DNA of 64,000 nt from Akkermansiaceae bacterium UBA5020 (GTDB lineage: Bacteria; Verrucomicrobiota; Verrucomicrobiia; Verrucomicrobiales; DEV007): positions 47,570 to 111,569 of the forward strand of contig DGXY01000007.1 of the NCBI GenBank assembly GCA_002396885.1, written 5' to 3'. Below are positions 18,766 through 27,797 of this stretch, piece by piece; position 1 is the stretch's first letter, and the number at the start of each line of letters is the position of its first letter. The notes beneath the pieces were generated by a model. The model was not told the DNA's origin and did not search any database. It was given only the letters and a program-made list of their open reading frames with translations. The translations under genes and the position numbers were made by a program.

Positions 18766-19947
18766 TCAATTGAACGTGATCCGGACGCCGCGCGAACGCC
18801 ACCCCTGAGTGATGGCGGCCTCCATCTCATCCCAAGTGCGCCCGGCAAGGAGGGGCTCGAAGAGCTGTGGGGGAGTTTTCTCCTCCTTCAAAGCCTTGAG
18901 GAAGGCCTTGAGATTGGCGGCGTCCTTGTCGCCATCCATGTGGAAGTAGTAATAAACGATCAACGCGGAAAGCCCGTAGCTGAGCTGGGCATTGGCGAGG
19001 AAGGAATCGTATTCCTGCGTGAAAAACTGTTGGAGATCGGGGGCGGTGATATCCTCTCCGAGGGCGCGTCCTCCGTTGCCATCTTCGCCGTAGGCGGTGA
19101 CGCGGGCCTTGAGTTTGCCGAGATCGTCGATGTCGAATTTACCCGAACGGTAGCCGCTGTTGGCGATGTATTCGGCGAATCCCTCGGTGAACCAGCCACG
19201 TGAACCGGGCTCGTAGTATTCGGCGTCGGTGAGCTGATGGGTGATCTCGTGGGACAGGGTCGTGTTCTCCTTGTCATAATCGACGCTGTAGTTGCTGCCG
19301 ACTTTCTTCACTCCGAGACTGGTGAGGGGGACGAGGATGTCGCCCTCGCCGCCGCGGCTGATGTAGACCCCGGCGGATTCGGGTGGGCCGCCTTTCGCGA
19401 TGTAGGCTTCGCGGGTTTCAAAGAGATGGATCTTGTGCCGCTCCTTGCGGAAGGGTTTCACCATGCCGAGGGGCAGCTCACGACAGACCTGGTTCGTCGC
19501 CTCGAAGAGCAGGGAAAAACGCTTCACCACCGAGGTGTTGAGCTTCACGTCACAGATGAACTCGTAGTGCGGACTCGCATAGACATACTCTTTGGCCGCC
19601 TCATCTTCCTTGATCACTTCGATGGCCTGTTCGATGTCGACAGAAACGAGCGCAGGCCAGGGAGCGTCCCAGTTCGCCTTCACCGCGGCGTCTCCCGAGG
19701 GATCGGTCAGGTCGCCTTTTTTCCATTCGTCGATGAATTTCCGGTCGTCGGGAGAAAGGCTCGCGACCGGGACCTCGAAGTTTTTCCCGGCCATCTGGAG
19801 CACAGCCTTGTCCCCCGCGATCTCGACGAGGGTGGCGACGATGGTTTTTCCCGAACTGTTGGTCCAGGAACGCTCCGCGGAATGAAGAGAGAAAGCCCCC
19901 CATCCGAAGAGGAGCATCGGCACAAGCAAAATCGGGCGGATCGTCAT
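18766..19947 (-). CDS. Secreted SHD1-domain gluzincin-like metalloprotease
   Basis: A 393-residue protein with a signal peptide (LVPMLLFGWGAFSLHSA), an SHD1 domain (about 26-75: RSWTNSSGKTIVATLVEIAG, then VASLSPDDRKFIDEW) and a peptidase region. The zinc motif is HEITH (H233, H237), followed by the third-ligand pattern RGWFTEGFAEYI (E255), as in the peptidase MA clan. SHD1 domains are concentrated in planctomycetes and verrucomicrobia and probably bind proteins or cell-wall material. The start MTIRPILL is chosen because the signal peptide begins there; a longer frame upstream is an artefact. The substrate is unknown. Confidence 0.85.
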   Translation of the reverse strand: MTIRPILLVPMLLFGWGAFSLHSAERSWTNSSGKTIVATLVEIAGDKAVLQMAGKNFEVPVASLSPDDRKFIDEWKKGDLTDPSGDAAVKANWDAPWPALVSVDIEQAIEVIKEDEAAKEYVYASPHYEFICDVKLNTSVVKRFSLLFEATNQVCRELPLGMVKPFRKERHKIHLFETREAYIAKGGPPESAGVYISRGGEGDILVPLTSLGVKKVGSNYSVDYDKENTTLSHEITHQLTDAEYYEPGSRGWFTEGFAEYIANSGYRSGKFDIDDLGKLKARVTAYGEDGNGGRALGEDITAPDLQQFFTQEYDSFLANAQLSYGLSALIVYYYFHMDGDKDAANLKAFLKALKEEKTPPQLFEPLLAGRTWDEMEAAITQGWRSRGVRITFN

Positions 19948-20054
19948 GATGCGCGCGAGTCTAGTTGGCCGATCCCCGGGGATCAAGCCCGATCGGAGGT
20001 TCAATCCGCGAGCGTGTTGCGCTAGATAGCATGACACCGGAATGAGCCGCACTT

Positions 20055-20768
20055 TCAGAAAAGAAACGCGACCAGCCAGACGAGAAGATGCAGGCCGTCG
20101 GCGATCGCTTGGGTATGCCTGGTCAGCACCGGGCTCCTCGTCCGCGCGAGGAAGAGGGTGAGCACGGCACAGAGGATCAAGGCGAGCGATGCCGACGTCA
20201 TCCCGCTTTGCCACCACCCCAAGGCACCGAGGCCAAGTCCGGCGGAAAGGGCGATCTCGGGCAAAAGTCGTGCCCGGGAGCGATTCGAGAAAAAGGCCGC
20301 AGGATCCTCGTGCGCGTCGCGCGCGGACTCGCGGCGGGAGATGAGGAGGCAATTGCCCAAGATGAGCCACGCCAATCCCGCCAGATCAAGGGCAGGGAGA
20401 TCGCCGAGATCGCGTGATGAGGCGGCGATCGCGGCACCGGCCGTGAAGCAGAGGGCGATGGCGATTTCCTTCGCGGGAAGAACGTTCGGGCGAAGGCGCG
20501 CGCCAATGGACCAACGGAAGAGAAGAAAATAGAGACCTGTCGCCAGTGCCACGACGATGCCCGCCCGCAAGGTCGCCGGATCGAGAAGCGGGATCGTCGC
20601 GACACCGATCACCATCGCCAGCGCGAGACAAGCGACGAGAATTGCTCCATGACGCCGCGCCCAGGCATGACGCGCAGGTTGTTCCCGGGGATCGAGCTGT
20701 GACCGCCGCACGTCGAGGAGCCTGTCACCAAGGTAGATGGCCCAGACAGCTGCGAAAAGCCCGACCAA
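20055..20768 (-). CDS. UbiA-like polytopic membrane protein; start uncertain
   Basis: At least 237 residues with about seven hydrophobic helices. WAIYLGDRLLDVRR and the later NVLPAKEIAIALCFTAG resemble the Asp-rich motifs and helix pattern of UbiA prenyltransferases, but the classical NDxxDxxxD is not intact, so the activity is unproven. The first canonical start is TTG at 20768, yet the same frame stays open upstream to about 20985 and reads like real coding sequence (HFSRLLLFPSRLCLDAPLAA, helix, then PDPGSPHLAEL). That stretch has no ATG, GTG or TTG. The true start may be a rare codon such as ATC at 20912, preceded by GGGAAAGG, or there may be an indel. Confidence 0.65.
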   Translation of the reverse strand: MVGLFAAVWAIYLGDRLLDVRRSQLDPREQPARHAWARRHGAILVACLALAMVIGVATIPLLDPATLRAGIVVALATGLYFLLFRWSIGARLRPNVLPAKEIAIALCFTAGAAIAASSRDLGDLPALDLAGLAWLILGNCLLISRRESARDAHEDPAAFFSNRSRARLLPEIALSAGLGLGALGWWQSGMTSASLALILCAVLTLFLARTRSPVLTRHTQAIADGLHLLVWLVAFLF

Positions 20769-20965
20769 TTCCGCGAGGTGCGGCGATCCGGGATCGGGTC
20801 TCCGCGAGGCGGCGAGACAGACTGCCCAGCCCGTTGCTGCGAGCGGCGCATCGAGGCAGAGACGCGACGGGAAAAGCAGCAGTCGGGAGAAGTGCGTCTT
20901 GATAAGCGTGATTTTAAAAGGACCTTTCCCACCTAATCCCCAAAACCCCGCCTGAACAGCCGGAA

Positions 20966-22045
20966 ATGTCCTCTCCGAATCTCTATGCCCTCATCCTCGC
21001 CGGCGGCAGCGGCACGCGCTTCTGGCCCCTCAGCCGCAACGCGAAGCCGAAGCAGCTCCTCGCGCTCTTCGATGACGAGACCCTCATCGAAAAGGCGGTG
21101 AACCGTCTCGATGGACTGGTCCCGCCCGAACGCATTCTCGTCCTCACGAACGAGGCCCAGCTCGAGGGCGTGCGCGCCGCCCTGCCCATGCTGCCAGCAG
21201 AGAACATCGTCGCCGAGCCCGCCCGCCGCGACACCGCACCCGCCATCGCTCTCGCCGCCGGCTGGATCGCCGCGAGGGATCCGCAGGCGACGATGCTCGC
21301 CCTCCCGGCCGATCAACTCGTCGTGAAAGTGGAGGAATTCCGTCGCGTCCTCCGCGCCGCCGCCGCCGCCGCGGCGGCCGAGCAAGCCATCGTCACCCTC
21401 GGAATCAAACCCGACTGGCCGTGCCCGAGCTACGGCTACATCGAGCGCGGAGGAGCCATCGCCACCGACGACGGCGGCACCGGTGCGGCCGTGCACGAGG
21501 TGAAACGCTTCCGCGAAAAGCCCGATGTCGCGACCGCCGAGGCCTACCTCCGCGAGGGCACCTTCTCGTGGAATGCCGGCATCTTCATCTGGACCATCCC
21601 CACCCTGATGCGCGAGCTCTCGCAGAATTGTCCCCAGCTCGCCGGTTTCGTCGGTGAGCTCCGCGATTCGCCGGATTTCGCCGCGACCGTGGCGGAGCGC
21701 TTCCCCCAGCTCGACAAAATCTCGATCGATTTCGCCCTCATGGAAAAGGCGAGCCGCATCCTCAACATCGAGGCCGAGGTCGGCTGGGACGATGTCGGCG
21801 GTTGGCCTTCGGTCGCGAAATACCTGACCACCGATGACGACGAAAACTCGCATCGCGGCCCCCTCCTCGCGGTCGATTCGAGAAACAACATCGTCTTTTC
21901 AGTCGCGGGGATGCCCTCGGTCTCCCTCCTCGGCGTCGAGAATCTGATCGTCGTACAGACCGCCGACGCCCTCCTCGTCGCCGATAGGAAAGAGGCTGAC
22001 CAGATCAAAAAACTCGTCGACCGGCTCCCCGCCGAACTGCTCTGA
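20966..22045 (+). CDS. Mannose-1-phosphate guanylyltransferase
   Basis: The enzyme makes GDP-mannose from mannose-1-phosphate and GTP, a donor for glycans and exopolysaccharide. The 359-residue protein has the nucleotidyltransferase signature LILAGGSGTRFWPLSRNAKPKQLL, then EPARRDTAPAIALAA, the metal-binding region LPADQLV, YGYIERG, FREKPD, WNAGIFIW, SIDFALMEK and VGWDDVGGWPSV. Length matches the short, monofunctional type without the isomerase domain. A run of eight alanine codons (about 21355-21380) sits in a surface loop. It overlaps ruvX by proximity only (12-base gap), so both are probably co-transcribed. It could supply precursor to the polymer exported by the proteins at 1.6-4 kb, an inference. 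Confidence 0.93.
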   Translation: MSSPNLYALILAGGSGTRFWPLSRNAKPKQLLALFDDETLIEKAVNRLDGLVPPERILVLTNEAQLEGVRAALPMLPAENIVAEPARRDTAPAIALAAGWIAARDPQATMLALPADQLVVKVEEFRRVLRAAAAAAAAEQAIVTLGIKPDWPCPSYGYIERGGAIATDDGGTGAAVHEVKRFREKPDVATAEAYLREGTFSWNAGIFIWTIPTLMRELSQNCPQLAGFVGELRDSPDFAATVAERFPQLDKISIDFALMEKASRILNIEAEVGWDDVGGWPSVAKYLTTDDDENSHRGPLLAVDSRNNIVFSVAGMPSVSLLGVENLIVVQTADALLVADRKEADQIKKLVDRLPAELL

Positions 22046-22057
22046 GGCCATGGCATC

Positions 22058-22516
22058 ATGAGCGATTGGGTCCGCGCCCTCGGCATCGACTACGGCACCG
22101 CCCGCATCGGGATCGCCGTGAGCGACGACCTCGGCTTTCTCGCTCATCCGCTCGAGACCGTGCCGGGCGGTGATTCGGAAAAGGCCGCCGCGCGCATCGC
22201 CGAGTTGGTCCGCTTGCGCCGTATCGAGCATCTCATCGTCGGGCTGCCGCTCCATCGCAACGGCGAGGAAGGGGCTGCCGTGGGCCGTGTGCGCGCCTTT
22301 GTCAGGATCCTGCGTCCGCTCCTGCCGGAAGAAGTGACGGTCCACGAGGTCGACGAACATCGCACCACCGTCAGCGCGATGGAGAAACTCCACGCCGCCG
22401 GCCGCAATGCCAAGAACTCGAAGGGCATCATCGACATGGCTGCCGCCGTCGAGATCCTGCAGAGCTGGCTGGATCAGAGAGCGGGAGAGACGGCTCCCAT
22501 GGGAGAGCCCTTTTAG
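22058..22516 (+). CDS. ruvX: RuvX/YqgF family RNase H-fold nuclease
   Basis: A 152-residue member of the YqgF family, implicated in 16S rRNA 5'-end maturation and proposed as a Holliday-junction resolvase. Motifs: ALGIDYGTARIGIAVSD (catalytic Asp), EHLIVGLPLHRNGEEG, VHEVDEHRTTVSAMEKL and the final Asp in KGIIDMAAAVEILQSWLD. The last four bases overlap the end of the convergent oligopeptidase gene. Confidence 0.94.
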   Translation: MSDWVRALGIDYGTARIGIAVSDDLGFLAHPLETVPGGDSEKAAARIAELVRLRRIEHLIVGLPLHRNGEEGAAVGRVRAFVRILRPLLPEEVTVHEVDEHRTTVSAMEKLHAAGRNAKNSKGIIDMAAAVEILQSWLDQRAGETAPMGEPF

Positions 22517-24684
22517 ATTGACCCCAGACTCTTCAAAACAAACGCATACTGCATCGCGATTTCGTCGAGTTCGCGGTAGCGGCCCGAGGCTCCACCGTGG
22601 CCGGTCTCGAAGGCGGTGTGGAGAAGCGGCGGCACCGGGCCTGTGTTGTGGACGCGCAGTTTCGCGACCCATTTCGCGGCCTCCCAGTAGGGCACGCGGT
22701 TGTCGTTCCAGCCCGCAAGGACGAGGATGGGCGGATAGGCCTGCGCCCTGACATTGTCATAAGGCGAATAGGCGCGGATGCGGTCGAAGACTTCGCGGGT
22801 GACCGCCGGATCACCCCACTCGTCGTATTCACCGGTCGTCAGCGGCAGGCTCGCGTCGAGCATGGTATTGAGCACGTCAACAAAGGGAACATTCGCGATG
22901 AAAGCCCCGAAGAGATCGGGACGCCGGTTGAGGACCGCTCCGGCGAGGAGGCCTCCGGCACTGGCCCCGCTCCCGCAGAGCGTTCGCGTCGAGGCGTATC
23001 CCTCGGCGACGAGATGCTCGGCGCAGGCGATGTAGTCGGTGAAGGTCGTCTCCTTCTTCCCAAGCTTGCCCGCCTCATACCAAGGTCGCCCGAATTCGCC
23101 ACCGCCGCGGATCTGGGCGATCGCGAATCCGACGCCGCGATCGATGAGGCTGAGGACGTTGCTGTCGAACCACGGATCGCTCGCGATGCCGTAGGCTCCG
23201 TAGCCGTCGAGGAGGATACCGCCACTGCCATCGCGGGGATGATCGGCCGCGAGCAGCAGCCAGATCGGGATCTTCGTGCCATCGGACGCAGTCGCGAAGG
23301 TCCGCTCCACGCGATACTTCGACGGGTCGTAGCCGGGCGGCGGCGTTTTCTCCTTGAGGAGGCGGATCTCCGCCGTCTCGAGATCGACCTCGGCGACGGT
23401 GTAGGGATGGATCATCGTCTCGTAGCTGAAGCGCTGCGCCTTGGCGTGATACTCGGGCGAGGGTTCGCCCGAGACCCAACCCCCTTCGGTCGGCGAGGTG
23501 ACCCACTTCGTGATGGCTTTGTCAGGATCGAGAAGGAAGAATCCGGGCACCCCGCCGTTCCTGGCTCCGATCACGACGTGCGTGGCAAAGGCGTCGATCG
23601 ACTCGTAGGCAATGGCCTCGTCCCCCGGCAACACCTCGACCCACGAGGCGCGGTCGGGATGATCGATCGGTGCGCGGAAGACACGCCCGTTCACCGCTCC
23701 TTCGTTCGAGAGGATGAACCACTCGTCGCCACAATCGGCGTAGGAGGTGCGGATGCCTTCGCTTCGCGGGAGAAAAAGTTCGGGGACGCCGGCCTCACCC
23801 GAAAGCGGAAGACGCGAGGTCTCGCTCGTGTCTTTCGACGATGAGGTGATGATCAGAAAACGCCCGCTCTTGGTGGAATCGATCGAGACGCTGAAGCGGG
23901 CATCTTTCTCTTCAAAGAGGAGTTTCGCCTCTTCCCCCTTCTCCCCGAGGACATGATGCATGACGCGCCAGGGACGATCGGTCTCGTCGCCGAGCGTGTA
24001 GAAGAGGGTGCGATTGTTGAGCGCCCAGACCGGAGCCTCGTCGAACATCGTAGCCTCGATCTCGTCGGGCAGGATCACGCCGGTGTCGAGGTCGCGGACG
24101 CGGAGGGTGTAGAGGTCGGTGCCGTCGTGATTTTCCTTCCACGCATAGAGGCGTCCATCGGGCGAAACCGCGCCGCCGCCGAAGGAAAAAGCCGCATCGC
24201 CCGCGGCGCGTTCGTTCAGGTCGATCACGATCACCTCTTCGCCCGGCGCGGCGGGCGCTAGTAGATCAGCGGCTTTGTCGGAATGCCAGGGTTTGCGACA
24301 GACCACGGGATGATCCTTTCCCGCGACTTCGCGGCTGTAGTAGACCCAGTCGCCCTTGCGGTAGGGCACGCTGGTGTCTTCCTCGATGATCCGCCCCTTC
24401 ATCTCCGCGACGAGGGAGGCCCGCAGTTCCTTCTGCGGTGCCATCGCGGATTCGAGGTAGGCATTCTCCGCCTCGAGGTAGGCTCTCACCGCCGCGTCCT
24501 CGCGATCCCGCAGCCAGAAATAGTCGTCCGTCCAGATGAGGTCGTGAACCTTGAGGGGGTGTGGACGTTTTTCGGCCAGAGGCGGTTCGGCGGCGGACAT
24601 GGTGGAAAGGAGAAGGAGCGAACCAGCGACCAAGCAGGAGAGAACGACGGACCAAAGCAAAGATTTGAGACCCAGGAACTTCAT
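22513..24684 (-). CDS. Oligopeptidase B / prolyl oligopeptidase family (S9A), exported
   Basis: A 723-residue serine peptidase with an N-terminal signal or anchor (SLLWSVVLSCLVAGSLLLL), a beta-propeller domain (about 40-400; entry motif DDYFWLRDRED) and a C-terminal alpha/beta hydrolase domain. The nucleophile is S575 in CGSGASAGGLLAGAVLNRRP; the acid is in LAGWNDNRVPYWE and the histidine in ETGHGGASGR. IRGGGEFGRPWYEAGK is typical of oligopeptidase B, which cuts after Lys/Arg in short peptides. E. coli PtrB is cytosolic, so the predicted export is notable. The start MKFLGLKS is chosen for the signal peptide. Confidence 0.92.
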   Translation of the reverse strand: MKFLGLKSLLWSVVLSCLVAGSLLLLSTMSAAEPPLAEKRPHPLKVHDLIWTDDYFWLRDREDAAVRAYLEAENAYLESAMAPQKELRASLVAEMKGRIIEEDTSVPYRKGDWVYYSREVAGKDHPVVCRKPWHSDKAADLLAPAAPGEEVIVIDLNERAAGDAAFSFGGGAVSPDGRLYAWKENHDGTDLYTLRVRDLDTGVILPDEIEATMFDEAPVWALNNRTLFYTLGDETDRPWRVMHHVLGEKGEEAKLLFEEKDARFSVSIDSTKSGRFLIITSSSKDTSETSRLPLSGEAGVPELFLPRSEGIRTSYADCGDEWFILSNEGAVNGRVFRAPIDHPDRASWVEVLPGDEAIAYESIDAFATHVVIGARNGGVPGFFLLDPDKAITKWVTSPTEGGWVSGEPSPEYHAKAQRFSYETMIHPYTVAEVDLETAEIRLLKEKTPPPGYDPSKYRVERTFATASDGTKIPIWLLLAADHPRDGSGGILLDGYGAYGIASDPWFDSNVLSLIDRGVGFAIAQIRGGGEFGRPWYEAGKLGKKETTFTDYIACAEHLVAEGYASTRTLCGSGASAGGLLAGAVLNRRPDLFGAFIANVPFVDVLNTMLDASLPLTTGEYDEWGDPAVTREVFDRIRAYSPYDNVRAQAYPPILVLAGWNDNRVPYWEAAKWVAKLRVHNTGPVPPLLHTAFETGHGGASGRYRELDEIAMQYAFVLKSLGSI

Positions 24685-24770
24685 CGTGGCCAGACCATAG
24701 CACGAAGCGGGAAAACATCCGCAAGGGATGGAACGCGATGAGATCGCTGCCTCTATCCTCCAAACCCACC

Positions 24771-25397
24771 TCACTCCTCGCCCGTGTGGTGCAGCCACTC
24801 GGGATGGGCGACGATGACGCTGAGAATGTCGCGGGTCACTTTCACGGGAGCCTGGGCGGCGTTGATGGCGGCACGGCGATCGGCGTAGTGGTCGATGAGT
24901 TCGCGGGTCGATTCCTCGTAGGCGCGGATGCGGCGCTGGATGATCTCATCGCTGGCATCGTCCATGCGTCCTTCCTTGAGGGCGCGCTTGCGGATCCGGG
25001 TGATGAGTTCCTCACGGTTGGGGCAGGAGAGGTGGAAAAGCTGGAGGACCTCGATGTGTTCCTCGAGGATGCGGGCCTGCTCGATGCTGCGGGGAATGCC
25101 GTCGAGAATAAGGATGTCGATGTCGGGCTTGAACATGTGGAGGTCGGCCCGGGCGTCGACCTGCTTCTTGAAGTAGCGGATCGTGAGCTCGTCCGGCACG
25201 AGTTCGCCCCGGCGGGAGTGGGCAATGAATTCCTGCCCGATCGGGGTTCGGGTATCCATCGAGCGGAAGGCGTCGCCCATGGAAAAGTGGTAGAAACGCG
25301 GAATCGCTCCGAGGATCTGGCCCTGGGTGCCCTTGCCGCAGCCGGGAGCGCCGAGGAAGATGAAGGCCTTGTATTTTTCGGGATAAGTTCCGGTCAT
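24771..25397 (-). CDS. adk: Adenylate kinase
   Basis: The enzyme equilibrates ATP, AMP and ADP. The 208-residue protein has the P-loop FLGAPGCGKGTQ, the AMP-binding region FSMGDAFRSM and RGELVPDELTIRYF, then LDGIPRSIEQA, and a short LID without the zinc cysteines (RIRKRALKEGRMDDASDEIIQRRI). The usual Arg of GFPRT is present as IPRS. The family call is firm; because the protein departs in places from canonical Adk, a paralogue of related specificity cannot be excluded. The gene precedes the oligopeptidase gene by 86 bases on the same strand and is divergent from the permease at 25498. Confidence 0.85.
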   Translation of the reverse strand: MTGTYPEKYKAFIFLGAPGCGKGTQGQILGAIPRFYHFSMGDAFRSMDTRTPIGQEFIAHSRRGELVPDELTIRYFKKQVDARADLHMFKPDIDILILDGIPRSIEQARILEEHIEVLQLFHLSCPNREELITRIRKRALKEGRMDDASDEIIQRRIRAYEESTRELIDHYADRRAAINAAQAPVKVTRDILSVIVAHPEWLHHTGEE

Positions 25398-25497
25398 GGG
25401 GCGGAGGGGCGGTCGGCAGGGGGATGGGTCCGGGGCAGGAATTCGGGTGTCAGAGTGAGGATTAGCGGCTAGGATAAGGGATAGTCAATCCCCCATC

Positions 25498-26847
25498 ATG
25501 TTTTTCAGCCCCTTTCTGGCCTCCCGCTACCTGAAGCCGAAGCGCACCTTCGTCTCCATCATCACCCTGATTTCGATCCTCGGCGTCGCCCTAGGCGTCT
25601 GGGCCATGATCGTCGTCAATTCGGTTTTCACCGGATACGGGGTGCGGATCCGGGAGAGCATCCTCGGTGTGGCCCCCCATCTCGTGATCGAGTCCGGAGG
25701 ATTCATGAAGGGCTGGCCGGAGACCTACGAAAAGGTGAAGGCGGTCGAGGACATCGAGTCGGTCACGCCATTCGTGACAGGTCAGGTGGTGATGGATTTT
25801 GGAGGGCGGCGCAGCGCGCCCTGGATACGCGGAATTCTTCCTCCTGAAGGCAAGGAGTTGGAAAGGATGCAGAGCAAGTTGACGAAGCGCCCCAATCCGG
25901 AATTTCCCCTCGATCCCGAGAAGATGATTCGGGACGGCGATTTCATCGGCGAAAACGATTTTTACTCGGCCGTGGTCGGCTCCGTCATCGCGGAGGGCAA
26001 CAACATCAAGGTCGGTGACAAGATCCTGCTCTATTCCAACAGCAGCATTGACGCGGTGATGGCATCGCTCAACGCCGTCGAAGGCGCCACCGACGAAGGG
26101 GATCGCAAGAAGGGGATCGAAGAAATCAGGGAAATGACGGCCCCGCAGGAGCTCGTCGTGAAAGGCATCTTCGACTCGGGCAATTGGGATTTCGATGCGA
26201 CGGTGGTTTTCGTGCACCTCGAAACGGCGCAGGTGCTCTACGGCTTCGACCTCGACGAATGCCACGGCATCGCCGCGAGAACGGAGGATCCCTTCAAGGC
26301 GGATCAACTGCAGGCCAAGCTCCACGAGATCCTCCCGCAACAGTTTGCCGTCCGCACTTGGGCGCAGATCAACAAGACCATCTTCGATGCCGTTGCCGCC
26401 GAGCGTCAGATGATGTTCCTCATCCTCTTCATCATCATGATCGTGGGGAGTTTCGGCATCATGAGCACGATGATCACCGTGACCGTGCAGAAGCGCACCG
26501 AGATCGGGATCCTCAAGGCCCTCGGTTCCCGCGAAGGACAGATCGCCTGGGTCTTCCTCTTCCAGGGCATCCTCGTCGGCCTCGTCGGCGTGTTCGCCGG
26601 ATTCGGCCTCGCCCAGCTCACGATCTGGAAGCGAAACGACATCGCCGGATGGGTCGGACAACGGTTTGGCGTCGAATTTTTCAACGCGGAGATGTACAAG
26701 ATCGACGGCGGCATTCCCTCGGTGCAAACCCCCGCCGATCTTACCGTGATCACGATCTCCGCCCTGGTTTGCTGCACCTTGGCGGCCCTGGTCCCGGCCT
26801 TCCTCGCGGCCTTTCTCCAACCGGCCAAAGCCCTCCGCAGCCAATAG
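25498..26847 (+). CDS. LolC/LolE-type ABC transporter permease
   Basis: A 449-residue permease of the lipoprotein-release family, which extracts lipoproteins from the inner membrane. The N-terminal motif FLASRYLKPKRTFVSIITLISILGVALGVWAMIVV (family entry, first helix), a large periplasmic MacB-like domain (about 55-300), then three helices with RQMMFLILFIIMIVGSFGIMSTMITVTVQKRTEIGILKALG are typical. The ATPase partner lolD is not adjacent, unlike in enterobacteria. A single permease gene suggests a homodimeric LolF-like or LolC-only system, or a partner elsewhere. Confidence 0.9.
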   Translation: MFFSPFLASRYLKPKRTFVSIITLISILGVALGVWAMIVVNSVFTGYGVRIRESILGVAPHLVIESGGFMKGWPETYEKVKAVEDIESVTPFVTGQVVMDFGGRRSAPWIRGILPPEGKELERMQSKLTKRPNPEFPLDPEKMIRDGDFIGENDFYSAVVGSVIAEGNNIKVGDKILLYSNSSIDAVMASLNAVEGATDEGDRKKGIEEIREMTAPQELVVKGIFDSGNWDFDATVVFVHLETAQVLYGFDLDECHGIAARTEDPFKADQLQAKLHEILPQQFAVRTWAQINKTIFDAVAAERQMMFLILFIIMIVGSFGIMSTMITVTVQKRTEIGILKALGSREGQIAWVFLFQGILVGLVGVFAGFGLAQLTIWKRNDIAGWVGQRFGVEFFNAEMYKIDGGIPSVQTPADLTVITISALVCCTLAALVPAFLAAFLQPAKALRSQ

Positions 26848-26906
26848 AGACCCCCTGCCTGGATTCGCCGCCGGCATCCCGATTCCTCCTTTTTTCCTGA
26901 TCAAAC

Positions 26907-27797
26907 ATGGACTTCTATCTCTCCCTCGGGGGCTCCAAGGCGGGCCCCTTTTCAATCTTCAAGGTCGGTGACTTGCTCGAGCGCGGCGAAGCCACCCCCG
27001 ACACCCTCGCCTGGCATCGCGGCCTTGATGGATGGAAACCGATCCGCGAAGTCGCCTCGCTCGAGGCGGTCAGCGAACGCAGCTTCGCCGGAAAGCAGAC
27101 AGAAAAGGGAAACGAAGAGCGTCCCGCGCCGCCGCCCTTGCCGGATCCCCCGAGGATGCCCTTTCCTCCCGAACCTTTTCCCGGCGCCCCGCTGCCAGAG
27201 GTGGGACCCGCCGCCGCCCAGGCCATCACACGCGCCGAGGCGATCGAGCCGGCCCGTCCCTTCATCCGCTTCTGGGCGCGCATGTTCGATTACACCCTCG
27301 TCTCGGTGATGGTTTTCCTGCTGAGCGACTACGTCGCCCCTCAACCGCAGGCAGCCGAAACGATCGCGGACTTCCTCACCCGCTACCTCGAAGAGATGCG
27401 GAAACCCGAGGCGCTCACTCTCGCGACGACGCTGTTTTTCGCCCTCTTTGCCTGGCACGCCCTCGAGGCGATGCTGATCCATCTTTTCGGTGCCACTCCC
27501 GGAAAAGCCCTTTTTGGGATCCGGGTGACGAATGCCGACGGGGATCGCCCCCCCGTGCTCCTATCCCTTGGACGCTCCTTTTACGTGTATGTGCTAGGGG
27601 TAGGCTTCTACCAAGCCCCATTTATCCTAATTGGTATGATTTTCAGCTTTTTCCGACTCGTCACGAGCGGGAATTGCCTGTGGGATCAGCACTTGAAAAC
27701 ACGGGTCAAACATTCCCCCCTGGGGGCCGTCAGGATAATGCTGGCCATCGGTGCCTTCTTCGCCTTATTACTTCTTCAGACCGTTAAATTTTCATGA
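26907..27797 (+). CDS. GYF_2 and RDD domain membrane protein
   Basis: A 296-residue protein: an N-terminal GYF_2 domain (about 1-50: FYLSLGGSKAGPFSIFKVGD, then TLAWHRGLDGWKPI), a Pro-rich linker (about 70-105), and an RDD domain (about 112-285) with RFWARMFDYTLVSVMVFLL, FGATPGKALFGIRVTNADG and three to four helices. The RDD domain is named for its Arg and Asp residues; its role, possibly transport of Na+ or small molecules, is unsettled. The stop overlaps the next ATG (ATGA), so translation of the GH57 gene is probably coupled. Confidence 0.85.
   Translation: MDFYLSLGGSKAGPFSIFKVGDLLERGEATPDTLAWHRGLDGWKPIREVASLEAVSERSFAGKQTEKGNEERPAPPPLPDPPRMPFPPEPFPGAPLPEVGPAAAQAITRAEAIEPARPFIRFWARMFDYTLVSVMVFLLSDYVAPQPQAAETIADFLTRYLEEMRKPEALTLATTLFFALFAWHALEAMLIHLFGATPGKALFGIRVTNADGDRPPVLLSLGRSFYVYVLGVGFYQAPFILIGMIFSFFRLVTSGNCLWDQHLKTRVKHSPLGAVRIMLAIGAFFALLLLQTVKFS

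Noticed and set aside
21352..21385. Poly-alanine run in the guanylyltransferase as a disrupted reading frame
   Set aside because: The frame is intact on both sides and catalytic motifs continue; it looks like a small loop expansion.
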